Positions 53,308-62,753 of a DNA stretch of 64,000 nt are shown here, piece after piece (position 1 is the first letter of the stretch; every line of letters begins with the position of its first letter). The translations under genes were made by a program, and so were the position numbers. The stretch comes from Thermoanaerobacter kivui. GTDB taxonomy: Bacteria; Bacillota; Thermoanaerobacteria; Thermoanaerobacterales; Thermoanaerobacteraceae. The stretch spans positions 335,501 through 399,500 of the forward strand of contig NZ_CP009170.1 of the NCBI RefSeq assembly GCF_000763575.1, in the 5' to 3' direction. The notes beneath the pieces are model-generated. The model was not told where the DNA came from. It was given only the letters and a program-made list of their open reading frames with translations, and made no database searches.

Positions 53308-54981
53308 ATGAAGGCAAAAGAACTGGAACTACTGCATCTTGTCTTTAAATATATAAAACCTAAAATAAAACTCTTCATTCTATCTTTTACTTTTTTAGTA
53401 GCATCTTTGATTTCTCTTTTACCTCCTTATCTTACCAAACTTGCTTTCGATGAAGGGGTAATGAATAGAAATCTAAATTTATTGACCAAATATGTCTTAG
53501 TACTTATTGGGGTGTACATATTGAAGAGTTTTTTAAACTACTTAAGTTCGGCACTTTTTACACTTCTCAGTCATAATACACTCTTTGACATAAAAAAAGA
53601 TTTAACAAATCGCATTTTGAAACTACCACTAGAGTTTTTCTCAAACAGCGAAAGTGGATACATTGTTTCGAGGTTCAAAGAGGCTGATTCTTTGAGTTCA
53701 TTGTTTTCTTTACAGAGTTTCAAGTTAATCCTCAGTATTTTTGAATTCATAGGTGCTATGGTGATTATGTTTTCTCTGAACGTGAGATTGACTCTGTTGT
53801 TGATTCTAGTAATACCCATTTTCTATTTAGTTTCGAGAACTTTTGAATCAGCCTTTGCCAAAGTTACTAGCGAAACAATGGAGAAAGGAGCTATTTTTCA
53901 CGGAAAATTCCAACAATCCATAAGTGGAGCAGAAGAGATAAAAAGGATGGCTTTAGAGGAGAAAGAAGCACAGAATATAAATGAAATTAACAAGGAATAC
54001 GTGAAATCATCTATAAAATACGGCATTTTGTTGTCGTTTGGCTCTGAAGCGATTATGCTTCTATCTTCTCTTGTAAGTGTTCTTTTGCTTTATTTGGGAG
54101 GACAGTCAGTTATTCAAGAAAGTATATCTATAGGGACTTATATGGCTTTTACCGGATATTTTGGAAAACTGTATGCACCTGTGGTTAATTGGAGCTTAAG
54201 CATGTATACTTTCAAACCAGCGTTTGTAGCGTTGGAAAGGATTAGAGATTTCTTTATGAAATATTCCGAAGAAGACGAAACGCTTGACAAGATAAAAATA
54301 GATAAAATAAATGAAATAGAAATGAAAAAAGTAAAATTCTGCTATCCTGATGGGAAGGAGTACGTTTTAAGAAATTTCAATTTGAAAGCAGAAAAAGGAG
54401 ATAAAGTGCTTTTGAAAGGACCGAACGGAAGTGGGAAGTCAACAGTAATAAGATTACTTTTAGGATTTTATGAAAATTACGAGGGTGAAATCTTGATAAA
54501 TGGAGTGGAGTTGAATAAGCTATCAAAAAAGTCCCTGAGGAGTCGAGTTTCAATAGTGTCACAGAAGATTTTCTTATTTAACGATACAATCGAAAACAAT
54601 ATAAAAATAATAGACAATGTCGATGATGAAAAATACGAAATAATTTTAAGAAAATCGGGATTGAAAGCTTTTGTAGAGAGTTTGCCTTTAAAGGATCAAA
54701 CATTGGTGGGAGAGAATGGTGTGAAACTCTCGGGCGGTGAGATACATAAACTAGCGATAGCTCGTGCTATGGTAAAATCCGATTCTGATGTCTTCATATT
54801 TGATGAAGCAACGGCACATTTGGATAAAGATACAAAAGAATTGATAAAAAAGTTTATAAAAGAAGAATTAGATGACAAAATATGTATAATAATAGATCAC
54901 TCTGATTACTTTGATGATGTGTGTAATAAAATTGTACATTTAATGGCAAGTTATTATGATAGGAGTGAAAAGCATGAATAA
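53308..54981 (+). CDS. Peptide ABC exporter
   Basis: 557 residues: six-helix membrane domain, then an ATPase domain with Walker A GPNGSGKST, Q-loop VSQKIFLF, signature LSGGEIHKL, Walker B VFIFDEATAHLD and a switch His in IIDHSDYFDD. No C39 peptidase, so leader removal must be by another enzyme. Site GAAAGGAG. Overlaps the first radical SAM gene by 8 bases. Expected to export the two peptides. Confidence 0.92.
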   Translation: MKAKELELLHLVFKYIKPKIKLFILSFTFLVASLISLLPPYLTKLAFDEGVMNRNLNLLTKYVLVLIGVYILKSFLNYLSSALFTLLSHNTLFDIKKDLTNRILKLPLEFFSNSESGYIVSRFKEADSLSSLFSLQSFKLILSIFEFIGAMVIMFSLNVRLTLLLILVIPIFYLVSRTFESAFAKVTSETMEKGAIFHGKFQQSISGAEEIKRMALEEKEAQNINEINKEYVKSSIKYGILLSFGSEAIMLLSSLVSVLLLYLGGQSVIQESISIGTYMAFTGYFGKLYAPVVNWSLSMYTFKPAFVALERIRDFFMKYSEEDETLDKIKIDKINEIEMKKVKFCYPDGKEYVLRNFNLKAEKGDKVLLKGPNGSGKSTVIRLLLGFYENYEGEILINGVELNKLSKKSLRSRVSIVSQKIFLFNDTIENNIKIIDNVDDEKYEIILRKSGLKAFVESLPLKDQTLVGENGVKLSGGEIHKLAIARAMVKSDSDVFIFDEATAHLDKDTKELIKKFIKEELDDKICIIIDHSDYFDDVCNKIVHLMASYYDRSEKHE

Positions 54982-56461
54982 TATCTTAATTTATGAAACA
55001 GATAGCAAGGATACATATCTCTATGATAATAAAACTGGTTTTATTCTTAATATTGATAGCTCTTTTTTAATGGTACTGAATGAAATGAGAAAAAATGGAT
55101 TTTTAGGAAATAATATATATAACAACTATAATTTAGAATATTATAAGTTCTTCCTCGAAAAATACAATAATTTGTACAAATCAGTTAATCTTCACAACAA
55201 AAAGAAGTATACTATAAAAGATATCGAAAAGCATATAGAAACTCATGGAATGAAACAATTGATATTTGATATGACTGAGCAATGTAATTTACGTTGTAAA
55301 TATTGTATATACTCTGATTACTATCCATACCATCGAAGTTATAGGAATAAGGCACTAACATTTGAGATTGCCAAAAAGGCTATAGATTTATATATGTACT
55401 ACTTTACAAAAGTTTACAAGTATAATCCCAAAAGACGACCTATTTTTACTTTTTATGGAGGTGAACCATTGCTTGAATTTAAAAGTATCAAAAATATAGT
55501 GGAGTATGTGCTAGATAAATATAAATATTATAATCCTATGTTTAACATGACAACAAATGGTACGTTATTATCGGATGAAGTGCTTCAATACATAAACAAT
55601 ATAAAAGATTTTTACATATCAATAAGCTTGGACGGTCCGAAAAAAGAACATGATAGAAATAGAGTTTTTTCCAACGGAAAAGGAAGTTTTGATCTAATAT
55701 ATACTAATTTAATAAAAATAAGAGAAGTATATCCTACAATATGGGAAAATTTGAATTTATTAGCATGTTACGACTTTTACACTGATATTTCTAAGACAGA
55801 GGAATTTTTTGAAAATGAAAGTTTACCACCACTTATAAGAGTAAGCATGGTTGAGCCATTGTTTTCCTCTTATTACCAATGTTTTACTATTCAAGATAAG
55901 AATAAATTTCTACAAACTTATTCTTACAAACAAAAGCAGTATATTGAAAATATCAAATCCAACAAAAAATCATCTCGTTACTCTGACTTGATGTTTGGTA
56001 CTTTCTTTTTCTTCCTATACAATAGATTTAAGTTTTACTCTAATAATGTTTTCTTTGATACTTTTACGGGTACCTGTATTCCGGGAGATAAATTATATGT
56101 AGATACGCAAGGGAGACTTCACATTTGCGAAAAGATAAATTTCAACTTCTCTATAGGAGATGTATACAATGGTTTGGATTTAAAAAGAATATCTGAAATA
56201 ATAGAAAGATATAACGAAGAAATTTTGTCAAAATGTAAAAATTGTCCTATTAGTAGGATATGTGGAACATGTTATGCCACATTTGCTTCAAATGGATATT
56301 TTGAAATACCAAAGGGTTTTTGTGAAAGTAAAATAAAATCTACAGAGCAGGCATTAAAAGATTTAACGGAAGTACTTATACATAATCCAAGCTATTTTAG
56401 GAGTAAATATTCAAGAAATAAGAATGATAATTTGCACTATAAAGATTTATATTGTTATTAA
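54974..56461 (+). CDS. Radical SAM/SPASM maturase 1
   Basis: 495 residues from the ATG after AGGAGTGAAAAGC. An N-terminal RRE-like region (about 1-80), then CNLRCKYC (Cys 104, 108, 111), FTFYGGEPLLEFKSI, ISISLDGPKKEHDRNR, and a C-terminal SPASM domain with CIPGDKLYVDTQGRLHIC and CKNCPISRICGTCYATF. This order is that of sactisynthases, which join Cys sulfur to alpha-carbons. Likely acts on precursor A and/or B. Confidence 0.92.
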   Translation: MNNILIYETDSKDTYLYDNKTGFILNIDSSFLMVLNEMRKNGFLGNNIYNNYNLEYYKFFLEKYNNLYKSVNLHNKKKYTIKDIEKHIETHGMKQLIFDMTEQCNLRCKYCIYSDYYPYHRSYRNKALTFEIAKKAIDLYMYYFTKVYKYNPKRRPIFTFYGGEPLLEFKSIKNIVEYVLDKYKYYNPMFNMTTNGTLLSDEVLQYINNIKDFYISISLDGPKKEHDRNRVFSNGKGSFDLIYTNLIKIREVYPTIWENLNLLACYDFYTDISKTEEFFENESLPPLIRVSMVEPLFSSYYQCFTIQDKNKFLQTYSYKQKQYIENIKSNKKSSRYSDLMFGTFFFFLYNRFKFYSNNVFFDTFTGTCIPGDKLYVDTQGRLHICEKINFNFSIGDVYNGLDLKRISEIIERYNEEILSKCKNCPISRICGTCYATFASNGYFEIPKGFCESKIKSTEQALKDLTEVLIHNPSYFRSKYSRNKNDNLHYKDLYCY

Positions 56462-56561
56462 TTTCTGTGACTTTTTTAAAAGTGATGGGTGTTGAATTGA
56501 AAGATTCTAGGAAAAACAACTTTTCAAGCAAAATTTGTTTTTAAAGTAAGATAATAGAAGT

Positions 56562-56591
56562 GATTACAGGAAAAGTATTTGTACTGTAATC
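56562..56591 (+). terminator. Hairpin between the two radical SAM genes
   Basis: GATTACAG (56562-56569) pairs with CTGTAATC (56584-56591), followed by an AT-rich stretch. It may reduce readthrough into the second maturase gene. Confidence 0.4.
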
Positions 56592-56663
56592 TGATTAATA
56601 TTTTATTGTTTTAAAAAACATTTTGTTTTATAGTGATTATAATTTTCCATGGGAGGTAAGCGT

Positions 56664-57833
56664 ATGAAACGATATATTAGTTTGGGATACGGAGTGAGAT
56701 TTATTCATAACAAAGATATGGGTTTAATTCTGGATTTCTTAAATTCTAAAATTTTTATTGTAGAAAAGGGAAATATAGAGATTTTAAAAAAAGCTTTAGA
56801 AGGTTTTGAATGTAACGAAATGGAAAAGATATATAAAGACAAATGGGGGAAAATCTTAAATTTCCTTATATCCAATAGACTTATAAGATTTACAGAAAAA
56901 CCTCATATTAAATATTTTCATGATGAATGGCTTGCAGGTACTTCTGTACCAATTGATTTTGACAATATTTCAGAGATAAAAGCAGTATATATAAATTTTG
57001 TTTCCAGTTGTTCCCTCGAATGTGAGATATGTAAAAAGCCCAGATTATTTCCATGTATAAGTTGTACAAAATTAGCATCTTCAAGTATTCAAGATTACCT
57101 ACTGAATGAAAATATAATCAACAAGTTTCTTTTTGAATTAACTGAGCATGGTTGTAATCAGATTTTTATTACAGGAGGAGACCCATTAGTAAGATTTGAT
57201 GAGTTGTTAAAATTTATAAGCATTGCTTCTAAATATAAATTTGACTTCTTTCTCATCACGAATGGAATGTTATTAAATGAAGACAGGATTTCTATTTTAA
57301 ATAAATATCCGATACAGATTTTACTTCAAATTGTTGGTAATAATATTGAATATAACCGCAAAATTAGCTGGAAAATCCATTTGTTAAAAAAATATAATAT
57401 CCCTTTTCAAGTGGTGCTTAATCTTCCAAATGAATTTATTTTAGACCAAACAAATAAAGAGGGGGTTATTTGGAATTTTCCATATAAAAATAAGTTATAT
57501 TCAATTCAAAATAATATTATAAAACCAACTATTTACAATTATTTCATGAACCCTAACAAATGTCTCCAATTCAAAATGTACTTGTCTCCAGAAGGATGTA
57601 TATATCCATGCATAGCTTTCTATAAACAATGTGAGTATAATTTTGGTCCTCTTACTGAAGATATAAGAGTTTCTCAGCTGATAATTAAATTGGAAAAACT
57701 TTGGGATGACAGAACTTTGGAAAATCCAATATGCAAAGACTGTATTTTGAATAATTTTTGTTTATCATGTGTAGTACTCAAAAAGAAACTCATTGAGTTT
57801 GATAAATGTAACTTGAAAGACATTATGAAATGA
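56664..57833 (+). CDS. Radical SAM maturase 2
   Basis: 389 residues from the ATG after GGGAGGT. N-terminal PqqD-like region, then SSCSLECEICKKPR (Cys 116, 120, 123), a second Cys pair CISC nearby, ITGGDPLVRFDELLK, and C-terminal Cys in KCLQFKMYLSPEGCIYPC and CKDCILNNFCLSC typical of an auxiliary-cluster domain. Two radical SAM enzymes with two precursors is the thuricin CD (TrnC/TrnD) arrangement. Clearly diverged from maturase 1. Confidence 0.9.
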   Translation: MKRYISLGYGVRFIHNKDMGLILDFLNSKIFIVEKGNIEILKKALEGFECNEMEKIYKDKWGKILNFLISNRLIRFTEKPHIKYFHDEWLAGTSVPIDFDNISEIKAVYINFVSSCSLECEICKKPRLFPCISCTKLASSSIQDYLLNENIINKFLFELTEHGCNQIFITGGDPLVRFDELLKFISIASKYKFDFFLITNGMLLNEDRISILNKYPIQILLQIVGNNIEYNRKISWKIHLLKKYNIPFQVVLNLPNEFILDQTNKEGVIWNFPYKNKLYSIQNNIIKPTIYNYFMNPNKCLQFKMYLSPEGCIYPCIAFYKQCEYNFGPLTEDIRVSQLIIKLEKLWDDRTLENPICKDCILNNFCLSCVVLKKKLIEFDKCNLKDIMK

Positions 57834-57964
57834 TGGAATAAAAAATAAATGTAAATGGTATCTCAAGAAGAAGTCAATTTATACATAGTTTTTTCGAGGG
57901 TAATGGATAGCTGCACAATGCTTTAAGGATAATATTAAAAATGCAACTTTTTGTTTAGGGTAAA

Positions 57965-58192
57965 ATAAAAATGGACGAAGTTGCAAAGGAAAAATCTTTA
58001 GACTTGCAAAGGGTTATTATAGGCACCCATAAATTATCCTTGTAGTTAGAGAAAACTTAACTGCAAGGAAGAAATAGAGGATGCTCACAATGACCCAAAT
58101 AGATGATATCAGAAATGCGTTCTTTTTTAAAGGGTTAAATATCAGTGAAATAGCAAGGAAATTTAAAGTTGACCTAAAAACAACATTACGGT
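57965..58192 (+). mobile_element. IS21-type remnant with istA N-terminal fragment
   Basis: An end-like segment (GGACGAAGTTGCAAAGG near 57973) leads to a frame at 58081 reading MLTMTQIDDIRNAFFFKGLN and ISEIARKFKVDLKTT, the helix-turn-helix start of IS21 transposase IstA. Homology ends near 58190. A second end without the frame is at 43690. Confidence 0.6.
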
Positions 58193-58481
58193 TTTGCTTT
58201 TTACCTCTTTTTTACACACTTATAGAAAAAGTCACAAATATCTTTTTCTAATTTAGAAATTTCTATTGTTTTCTATTTCCCTTTTTTCATGTTGGTTTAG
58301 CCAAAAAACAGAACTAGCAAGAAAATTGTCATAGTATGTCCAATATATTTTGCAGTATAATACTTTTTTTATCAGCTCATTTTTTGATTTCAAACTACCT
58401 TTCTTATTACGAAAAACAATAGTAATTTGGTATAATTTTAACATGAAGTTATAATTATGCAATGTTAGGAGGGATTATTGT

Positions 58482-58820
58482 ATGAAAAAATTCTTTTGGT
58501 TGTTAGGCTTTCTCGGTTTTCTTGGCTTTTTAGGATTTTTTAAATCTTATATGTATTTTGCATTTTTTGCTTTTTTCTCTAACTTTTTTACTAGTCGATA
58601 TATTAACATTCCACAAGATAGACAACTTCAAAACAAAATGGCAGAAGCGCATACAGTAAGTTTTGGTGTGACAAGTTTTTTCTTATCATTTATGCTAATA
58701 ATGCTGATATTCAACGTGAGTTATGAGATTTTTAAAGCTACATTTTGCATTGTTTTTGCTTTAATTTTTATTATAGATTCGTACTTACTTTATAAATACG
58801 CGGGAATTGATCAAAAATAA
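58482..58820 (+). CDS. DUF3796-like small membrane protein (copy 2)
   Basis: 112 residues differing from the copy at 43944 by a handful of substitutions (for instance Leu-Trp to Phe-Trp at the start, Lys/Arg after PQD). Same TTAGGAGGGATT site. Intact frame in both copies. Confidence 0.65.
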   Translation: MKKFFWLLGFLGFLGFLGFFKSYMYFAFFAFFSNFFTSRYINIPQDRQLQNKMAEAHTVSFGVTSFFLSFMLIMLIFNVSYEIFKATFCIVFALIFIIDSYLLYKYAGIDQK

Positions 58821-59005
58821 AACTCTAAATAAGGTAATAAGGTACAACTATGTTAAAACTATGTTAAATTTTACTGTAGATTGGAAATAGAAGAAGGATT
58901 TTAGGGAATTTTGTAGAATTTATAGTATTGTGTCCCAGTGGTTGTTTTTTATTATAGTTTGAGAGATTATAATTTGTATAAATTTTGCATAAACGGAGGA
59001 TGAAA

Positions 59006-59150
59006 ATGGACAGTGTACTTTCAGTAAAAAATCTAAAAAATATTATGGGAAGGTAAAGGCAATTGATGGGATTTCATTTGAGATGTATCCTGGAGAAGTT
59101 GTAGTGCTTATAGGTCCAAATGGTGCAGGGAAAAGTACTACTTTAAGGAT
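59006..59150 (+). pseudogene. ABC ATPase fragment with frameshift (third copy)
   Basis: Begins [12 protein letters not shown]; an A-run is one base shorter than in the copy at 44601, so the frame breaks after 12 codons. The other frame continues through [10 protein letters not shown] and Walker [10 protein letters not shown] and then stops after TTLRI. Only the first quarter of the gene remains, joined to the next gene's leader. Confidence 0.85.
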
Positions 59151-59176
59151 TTGATAGTGAGATGGGAGTGAGAGCT

Positions 59177-59707
59177 ATGTCAAAAGAAAGAGAATATTAT
59201 TACATAGGAAAGAGGAGAGATACTGATATATGGGAAGTTATGCTTAAATATGGTGTACTTTCAGCATCTCATTTTGAAGTTCGATTTCCTGATGATCCAA
59301 CAATGACACTTTCTGAAGGAAGAGAAGAATTTCTTGGGCTACCTAAAATTTCTGTGGAGCCATGGAGTGGTATGAAGGGAGCTATTGCTATAAAAGGGGA
59401 GATGACAAAAGAGGCAAGAGAATTATTCTTACAAATTATAGAAACCAGAAGAATAAGACTTTGGGATTTTATACTTTTTAGAGATGGAAGAAAACTTCTA
59501 TCGGTTTCAGATTTTGATGATCGCATTGTAACGGAGAATTTTGCTAAAGAATTTATGGAAAAACTCTTTCTTAATTGGTTTGAGCCTATTCCAGAACCGG
59601 AAATTAAATCAGAGGGAATTTCAAGAGATTTTCTTGAAGAAGTCAGTCAGGCGATTCAAAAAGCATTATCTAAATTGGTACTAGACCTAGAAAATGATAA
59701 AAATTGA
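59177..59707 (+). CDS. Hypothetical protein upstream of NatAB-like transporter
   Basis: 176 residues from the ATG after GGGAGTGAG; an ATG five codons upstream is the alternative. Soluble, with RLWDFILFRDGRKLLSVSDFDD and a C-terminal helix (RDFLEEVSQAIQKALSKLV). Not recognised. It lies 15 bases before the ATPase gene and is probably co-transcribed with it. Confidence 0.65.
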   Translation: MSKEREYYYIGKRRDTDIWEVMLKYGVLSASHFEVRFPDDPTMTLSEGREEFLGLPKISVEPWSGMKGAIAIKGEMTKEARELFLQIIETRRIRLWDFILFRDGRKLLSVSDFDDRIVTENFAKEFMEKLFLNWFEPIPEPEIKSEGISRDFLEEVSQAIQKALSKLVLDLENDKN

Positions 59708-59722
59708 AGGTAGGGGATAATT

Positions 59723-60454
59723 TTGGTAGAAGTAAAGGAATTGACTAAAATTTTTAAAAACATTAAAGCAGTAGACAATTTAAGTTTTAAGGTAAAAGAA
59801 GGAGAAATATATGGGCTTTTGGGTGAAAATGGCGCTGGTAAAACCACAACTTTAAGAATGCTTGCTACAATGCTTAAGCCTACGAATGGGACAGCCATTA
59901 TAAATGGAAAAGACTTAATAAAAGAACCAGAAGAGATAAGAAAAGAAGTTGGGATACTTTTTGGAGGAGAAAGCGGTTTATACGACAGGCTTACTGCAAG
60001 GGAAAATATACTTTATTTTGCGGAACTTCATGATATGGATAAAAAGGAGGCAAATAAAAAAATTGATATATTAGCCCGTAAATTTGATATGACTGAATTT
60101 ATTGATAGACCAGCAGGCAAGCTTTCAAAAGGAATGAAGCAAAAGGTAGCAATTTTAAGGTCAATAATACATGACCCTAAGGTGATGCTTTTTGATGAGC
60201 CAACGTCAGGACTCGATGTAGGTTCAGTAAGAGAAGTGCACGACTTTATAAGGTTTTGCAAAGAAGAAGGAAAGACAATTATTTTCTCAAGCCACAGCAT
60301 GTCAGAGGTAGAAAAACTTTGCGACAAGATAGGTATAATACACAAAGGAAAACTTATAGAGGAAGGGACTATAAAAGATTTAAAGGAGAAATACAAAACA
60401 GACAATCTTGAAGAGTTATTTATGGAATTGGTAGGTGAGAAAATTGAAGTTTAA
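59723..60454 (+). CDS. ABC transporter ATP-binding protein, NatA-like
   Basis: 243 residues, TTG start after GGTAGGGGA. Walker A GENGAGKTT, LFGGESGLYDRLTARENI, signature LSKGMKQKV, Walker B VMLFDEPTSGLD, switch His in FSSHSMSEV. The LYDRLTARENI region and pairing with a NatB-type permease favour Na+ or toxic-compound extrusion. Overlaps the permease reading frame. Confidence 0.88.
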   Translation: MVEVKELTKIFKNIKAVDNLSFKVKEGEIYGLLGENGAGKTTTLRMLATMLKPTNGTAIINGKDLIKEPEEIRKEVGILFGGESGLYDRLTARENILYFAELHDMDKKEANKKIDILARKFDMTEFIDRPAGKLSKGMKQKVAILRSIIHDPKVMLFDEPTSGLDVGSVREVHDFIRFCKEEGKTIIFSSHSMSEVEKLCDKIGIIHKGKLIEEGTIKDLKEKYKTDNLEELFMELVGEKIEV

Positions 60455-61628
60455 GCATGTATACATAGTTTTGAAAAAAGAGCTAAAGGACATTTTTAGA
60501 GATAAAAAGACATGGATTGTTACAATTTTACTTCCTGCCTTGTTTATTCCTATAATGATGTACATAGTAATAGGTGGAGCAGAAAGCATATCAGAACAAA
60601 AAATAAGCGAGATAAAAATAGCAGTTTTGGATGAAGGAAATAATATAAAATTTGTAAACTATTTAAAATCGACAGGAATAGGTATAGTAACGGGTTTGCA
60701 AAATCCAAAAGAAAGTCTTGAAAAAGGCGATATAAGGGCAATTGTAGTTATACCTTCTGATTTTGATAAAAATATAGAAGAAGGCAAGAACGCTGATTTA
60801 ACAATTCAGGTTGACATGTCAAATATGAAATCTTCGAATGCAGAGAATATGATAAGAGGTCTTATAAAAGAATATGCGAATAATATTGTAAAACAAAGAC
60901 TTATAGCAAAAGGCATAGATCCTAAAATATTAGACCCAATTGCTATAAAGACAGAAAATATTGCCTCACAGAGTAAAATGGCAGGGTCTTTTTTAGCATT
61001 CATTGTGCCAATGCTTTTGACTTTATGGACGGCAACAGGAGGTATGGGAGCAGCTGTTGATTTGGCAGCAGGTGAGAAAGAAAGAGGTACGTTAGAACCT
61101 TTACTTACGACTTCTGCATCAAGGCTTTCTATAATGGCAGGCAAATACTTAGCTGTAACAACCATGGCACTTACAAGTGCTATTGCTTCACTTTTGGGAC
61201 TTTTTGCTTCCTTTTCTTTAAATAAAGATATGGCATCTTTAAATGCCGATTTTAGGTTGAGCGTAGCGGCAATAGTTGTCATGTTCGTGGCTGCCTTTTT
61301 TACAGCATCAATATTTGCTGCACTGGAGCTTGCTTTAAGTGCATATGCAAAATCTTTTAAAGAAGGGCAGACATATATTTCACCTTTAATGTTTATTGCA
61401 ATAATTCCGGCATATTTGGTGATGTATAAAATGCCAAATGAAATACCTATATCTTATTTTGCAATACCTGTATTTGGGACTATTTCAATATTTAAAGAAT
61501 TACTTTATGGAATTATTAATATGACACATATAAGTATATTTGTTTTTTCATCAATAGTATATGTGGCTATTAGTATATATATAGCAGCACTAATGTTTAA
61601 ACAGGAATGGGCATTATTTAGAGTGTAA
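60444..61628 (+). CDS. ABC transporter permease, NatB-like
   Basis: About 394 residues. N-terminal helix after FKHVYIVLKKELKDIFRDKKT, a large external domain (residues 45-170), then five helices with LAAGEKERGTLEPLLTTSAS, the ABC-2/NatB hallmark. TTG at 60444 is preferred because AGGTGAG lies just before it; GTG at 60435 is possible. Closed by a GACGGTTC hairpin. Confidence 0.88.
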   Translation: MKFKHVYIVLKKELKDIFRDKKTWIVTILLPALFIPIMMYIVIGGAESISEQKISEIKIAVLDEGNNIKFVNYLKSTGIGIVTGLQNPKESLEKGDIRAIVVIPSDFDKNIEEGKNADLTIQVDMSNMKSSNAENMIRGLIKEYANNIVKQRLIAKGIDPKILDPIAIKTENIASQSKMAGSFLAFIVPMLLTLWTATGGMGAAVDLAAGEKERGTLEPLLTTSASRLSIMAGKYLAVTTMALTSAIASLLGLFASFSLNKDMASLNADFRLSVAAIVVMFVAAFFTASIFAALELALSAYAKSFKEGQTYISPLMFIAIIPAYLVMYKMPNEIPISYFAIPVFGTISIFKELLYGIINMTHISIFVFSSIVYVAISIYIAALMFKQEWALFRV

Positions 61629-61653
61629 AAACTTTTATAAAACAAACGCCGGG

Positions 61654-61702
61654 GACGGTTCCTCTCATCTGTTTTTTTAGATGAAGTGAACCGTCTTCTA
61701 TG
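61654..61702 (+). terminator. GACGGTTC-type terminator hairpin
   Basis: GACGGTTC (61654-61661) pairs with GAACCGTC (61688-61695); inside, CATCT pairs with AGATG around a T7 loop. Similar outer arms occur in the hairpin at 31993. Confidence 0.6.
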
Positions 61703-61709
61703 TTTTAAA

Positions 61710-61727
61710 TGTAACCGTTTTGTAACC
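61710..61727 (+). promoter_or_regulatory. TGTAACC direct repeat upstream of sigma-like gene
   Basis: TGTAACC at 61710 and again at 61721. Such a motif resembles -35 elements of some alternative sigma factors, and a TATAAT lies at 61771-61776. Autoregulation is conjecture. Confidence 0.3.
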
Positions 61728-61808
61728 AAAATTTAAGGATTTCTTAATAAATTTTAACATTTAAAGAGGTATAATGGAAGAAAAGGGAGAGGCAAGGAGG
61801 GTAAAGAG

Positions 61809-62210
61809 ATGAAAGAAAATGAGGTGGAATTAGCTTTTATTGGGTATTTAGCTAGATATGTTAGGTTAGAATCTGTAAAGCTTAAAAAGAAATATCAGGA
61901 AGTAAAATATAGGGAACTTTTAATATTGGATACACCAAGAAATAATGAAAAAAGCGAGAATGAAGAAGGGGCAATTGATAGCATAACATACAGTTATATC
62001 TCATTTGAGGATGAGGTAATGGATAAATGTATGCTTTCACAGTATAAAGAATTACTTGAACCAGAGGAATTTGAGGTATTAATGCTAAACATTGTAGAAG
62101 GCGTATCTCAAAAAGAAATTGCATCAATGCTCCACAAAACGCAGTCTTGTATAAGCAAAATGAAGAAAAGGGCTCTTAGAAAATTGGAAGAATTTATAAA
62201 GGAAGTTTGA
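61809..62210 (+). CDS. Sigma-70 family protein with region 4 (possible split sigma factor)
   Basis: 133 residues after AAGGAGGG. The C-terminal half is a clear region 4 helix-turn-helix (LEPEEFEVLMLNIVEGVSQK, EIASMLHKTQSCISKMKKRA), while no region 2 is seen in the N-terminal half. The next, frameshifted gene looks like an isolated region 2. The pair recalls the two-part SigO/RsoA factor of Bacillus. Targets unknown. Confidence 0.75.
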   Translation: MKENEVELAFIGYLARYVRLESVKLKKKYQEVKYRELLILDTPRNNEKSENEEGAIDSITYSYISFEDEVMDKCMLSQYKELLEPEEFEVLMLNIVEGVSQKEIASMLHKTQSCISKMKKRALRKLEEFIKEV

Positions 62211-62214
62211 AACT

Positions 62215-62416
62215 ATGGAGGAATGTGAAAGGCTTTTTGAAATTATTTTGAAAGCAAAACAGGGGGATAAAGAAGCTTATAGAGGAAATAATAAGGCGCT
62301 TTGAACCCTTGATAATGGGTAGTGTAAAAGGTGTAGATGAAGAAATAAAAGAAGAGTTAAAACAGGATTTAATCGAGATTATAATAAGAGCAGTAAAGAA
62401 TTTTGAGATAAAATGA
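62215..62416 (+). pseudogene. Small region-2-like protein, frameshifted
   Basis: Starts MEECERLFEIILKAKQGDKE and then meets a stop at 62302-62304. Skipping one base near 62277 gives IEEIIRRFEPLIMGSVKGVD and LKQDLIEIIIRAVKNFEIK to the stop at 62414-62416, a pattern like sigma region 2 / HTH_16 proteins (about 66 residues in all). One-base insertion or sequencing error. Confidence 0.65.
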
Positions 62417-62555
62417 AAAATAAAATTTTGAATTGTGGAATATTTTTTATAAATTTTAGCTTTTATATAGATAGAGGGGGAAATAAAAAAGTGGGAGGTG
62501 AAAATGTTTATAAAACGTTCCCCTGGAATAAAATATGAGGGAGGAGATTATAGGG

Positions 62556-62653
62556 AAAATCCCACATAAAAGATATAAAATTCAAGAGTGGTAGAAAAAA
62601 GTATGTCTGCAGAATGGCTTAAATGAAGGCTTTTGAATTTTGCATAAATCTAA
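62556..62653 (+). ncRNA. Conserved leader element (copy 2)
   Basis: Matches 16428-16525 over about 98 bases, with the core AAGTATGTCTGCAGAATGG and pairing ends AAAATTCAAGAG / CTTTTGAATTTT. Here it lies about 100 bases upstream of an exported-protein gene. Differences between copies are mostly single T/C or A/G changes. Confidence 0.45.
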
Positions 62654-62753
62654 AGTATATAATAGAAAAGCGGTATTTCAAAAAGACATTTAAAAATATC
62701 TGTAAGTGAAAGATGTTTTAAGTTAAAAAATTAGAGAGGAGGATTATATAAAA

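Noticed and set aside
58253..58462. 69-codon minus-strand frame downstream of the IS21 remnant
   Set aside because: No ribosome site, no recognisable domain, lies in degraded sequence.
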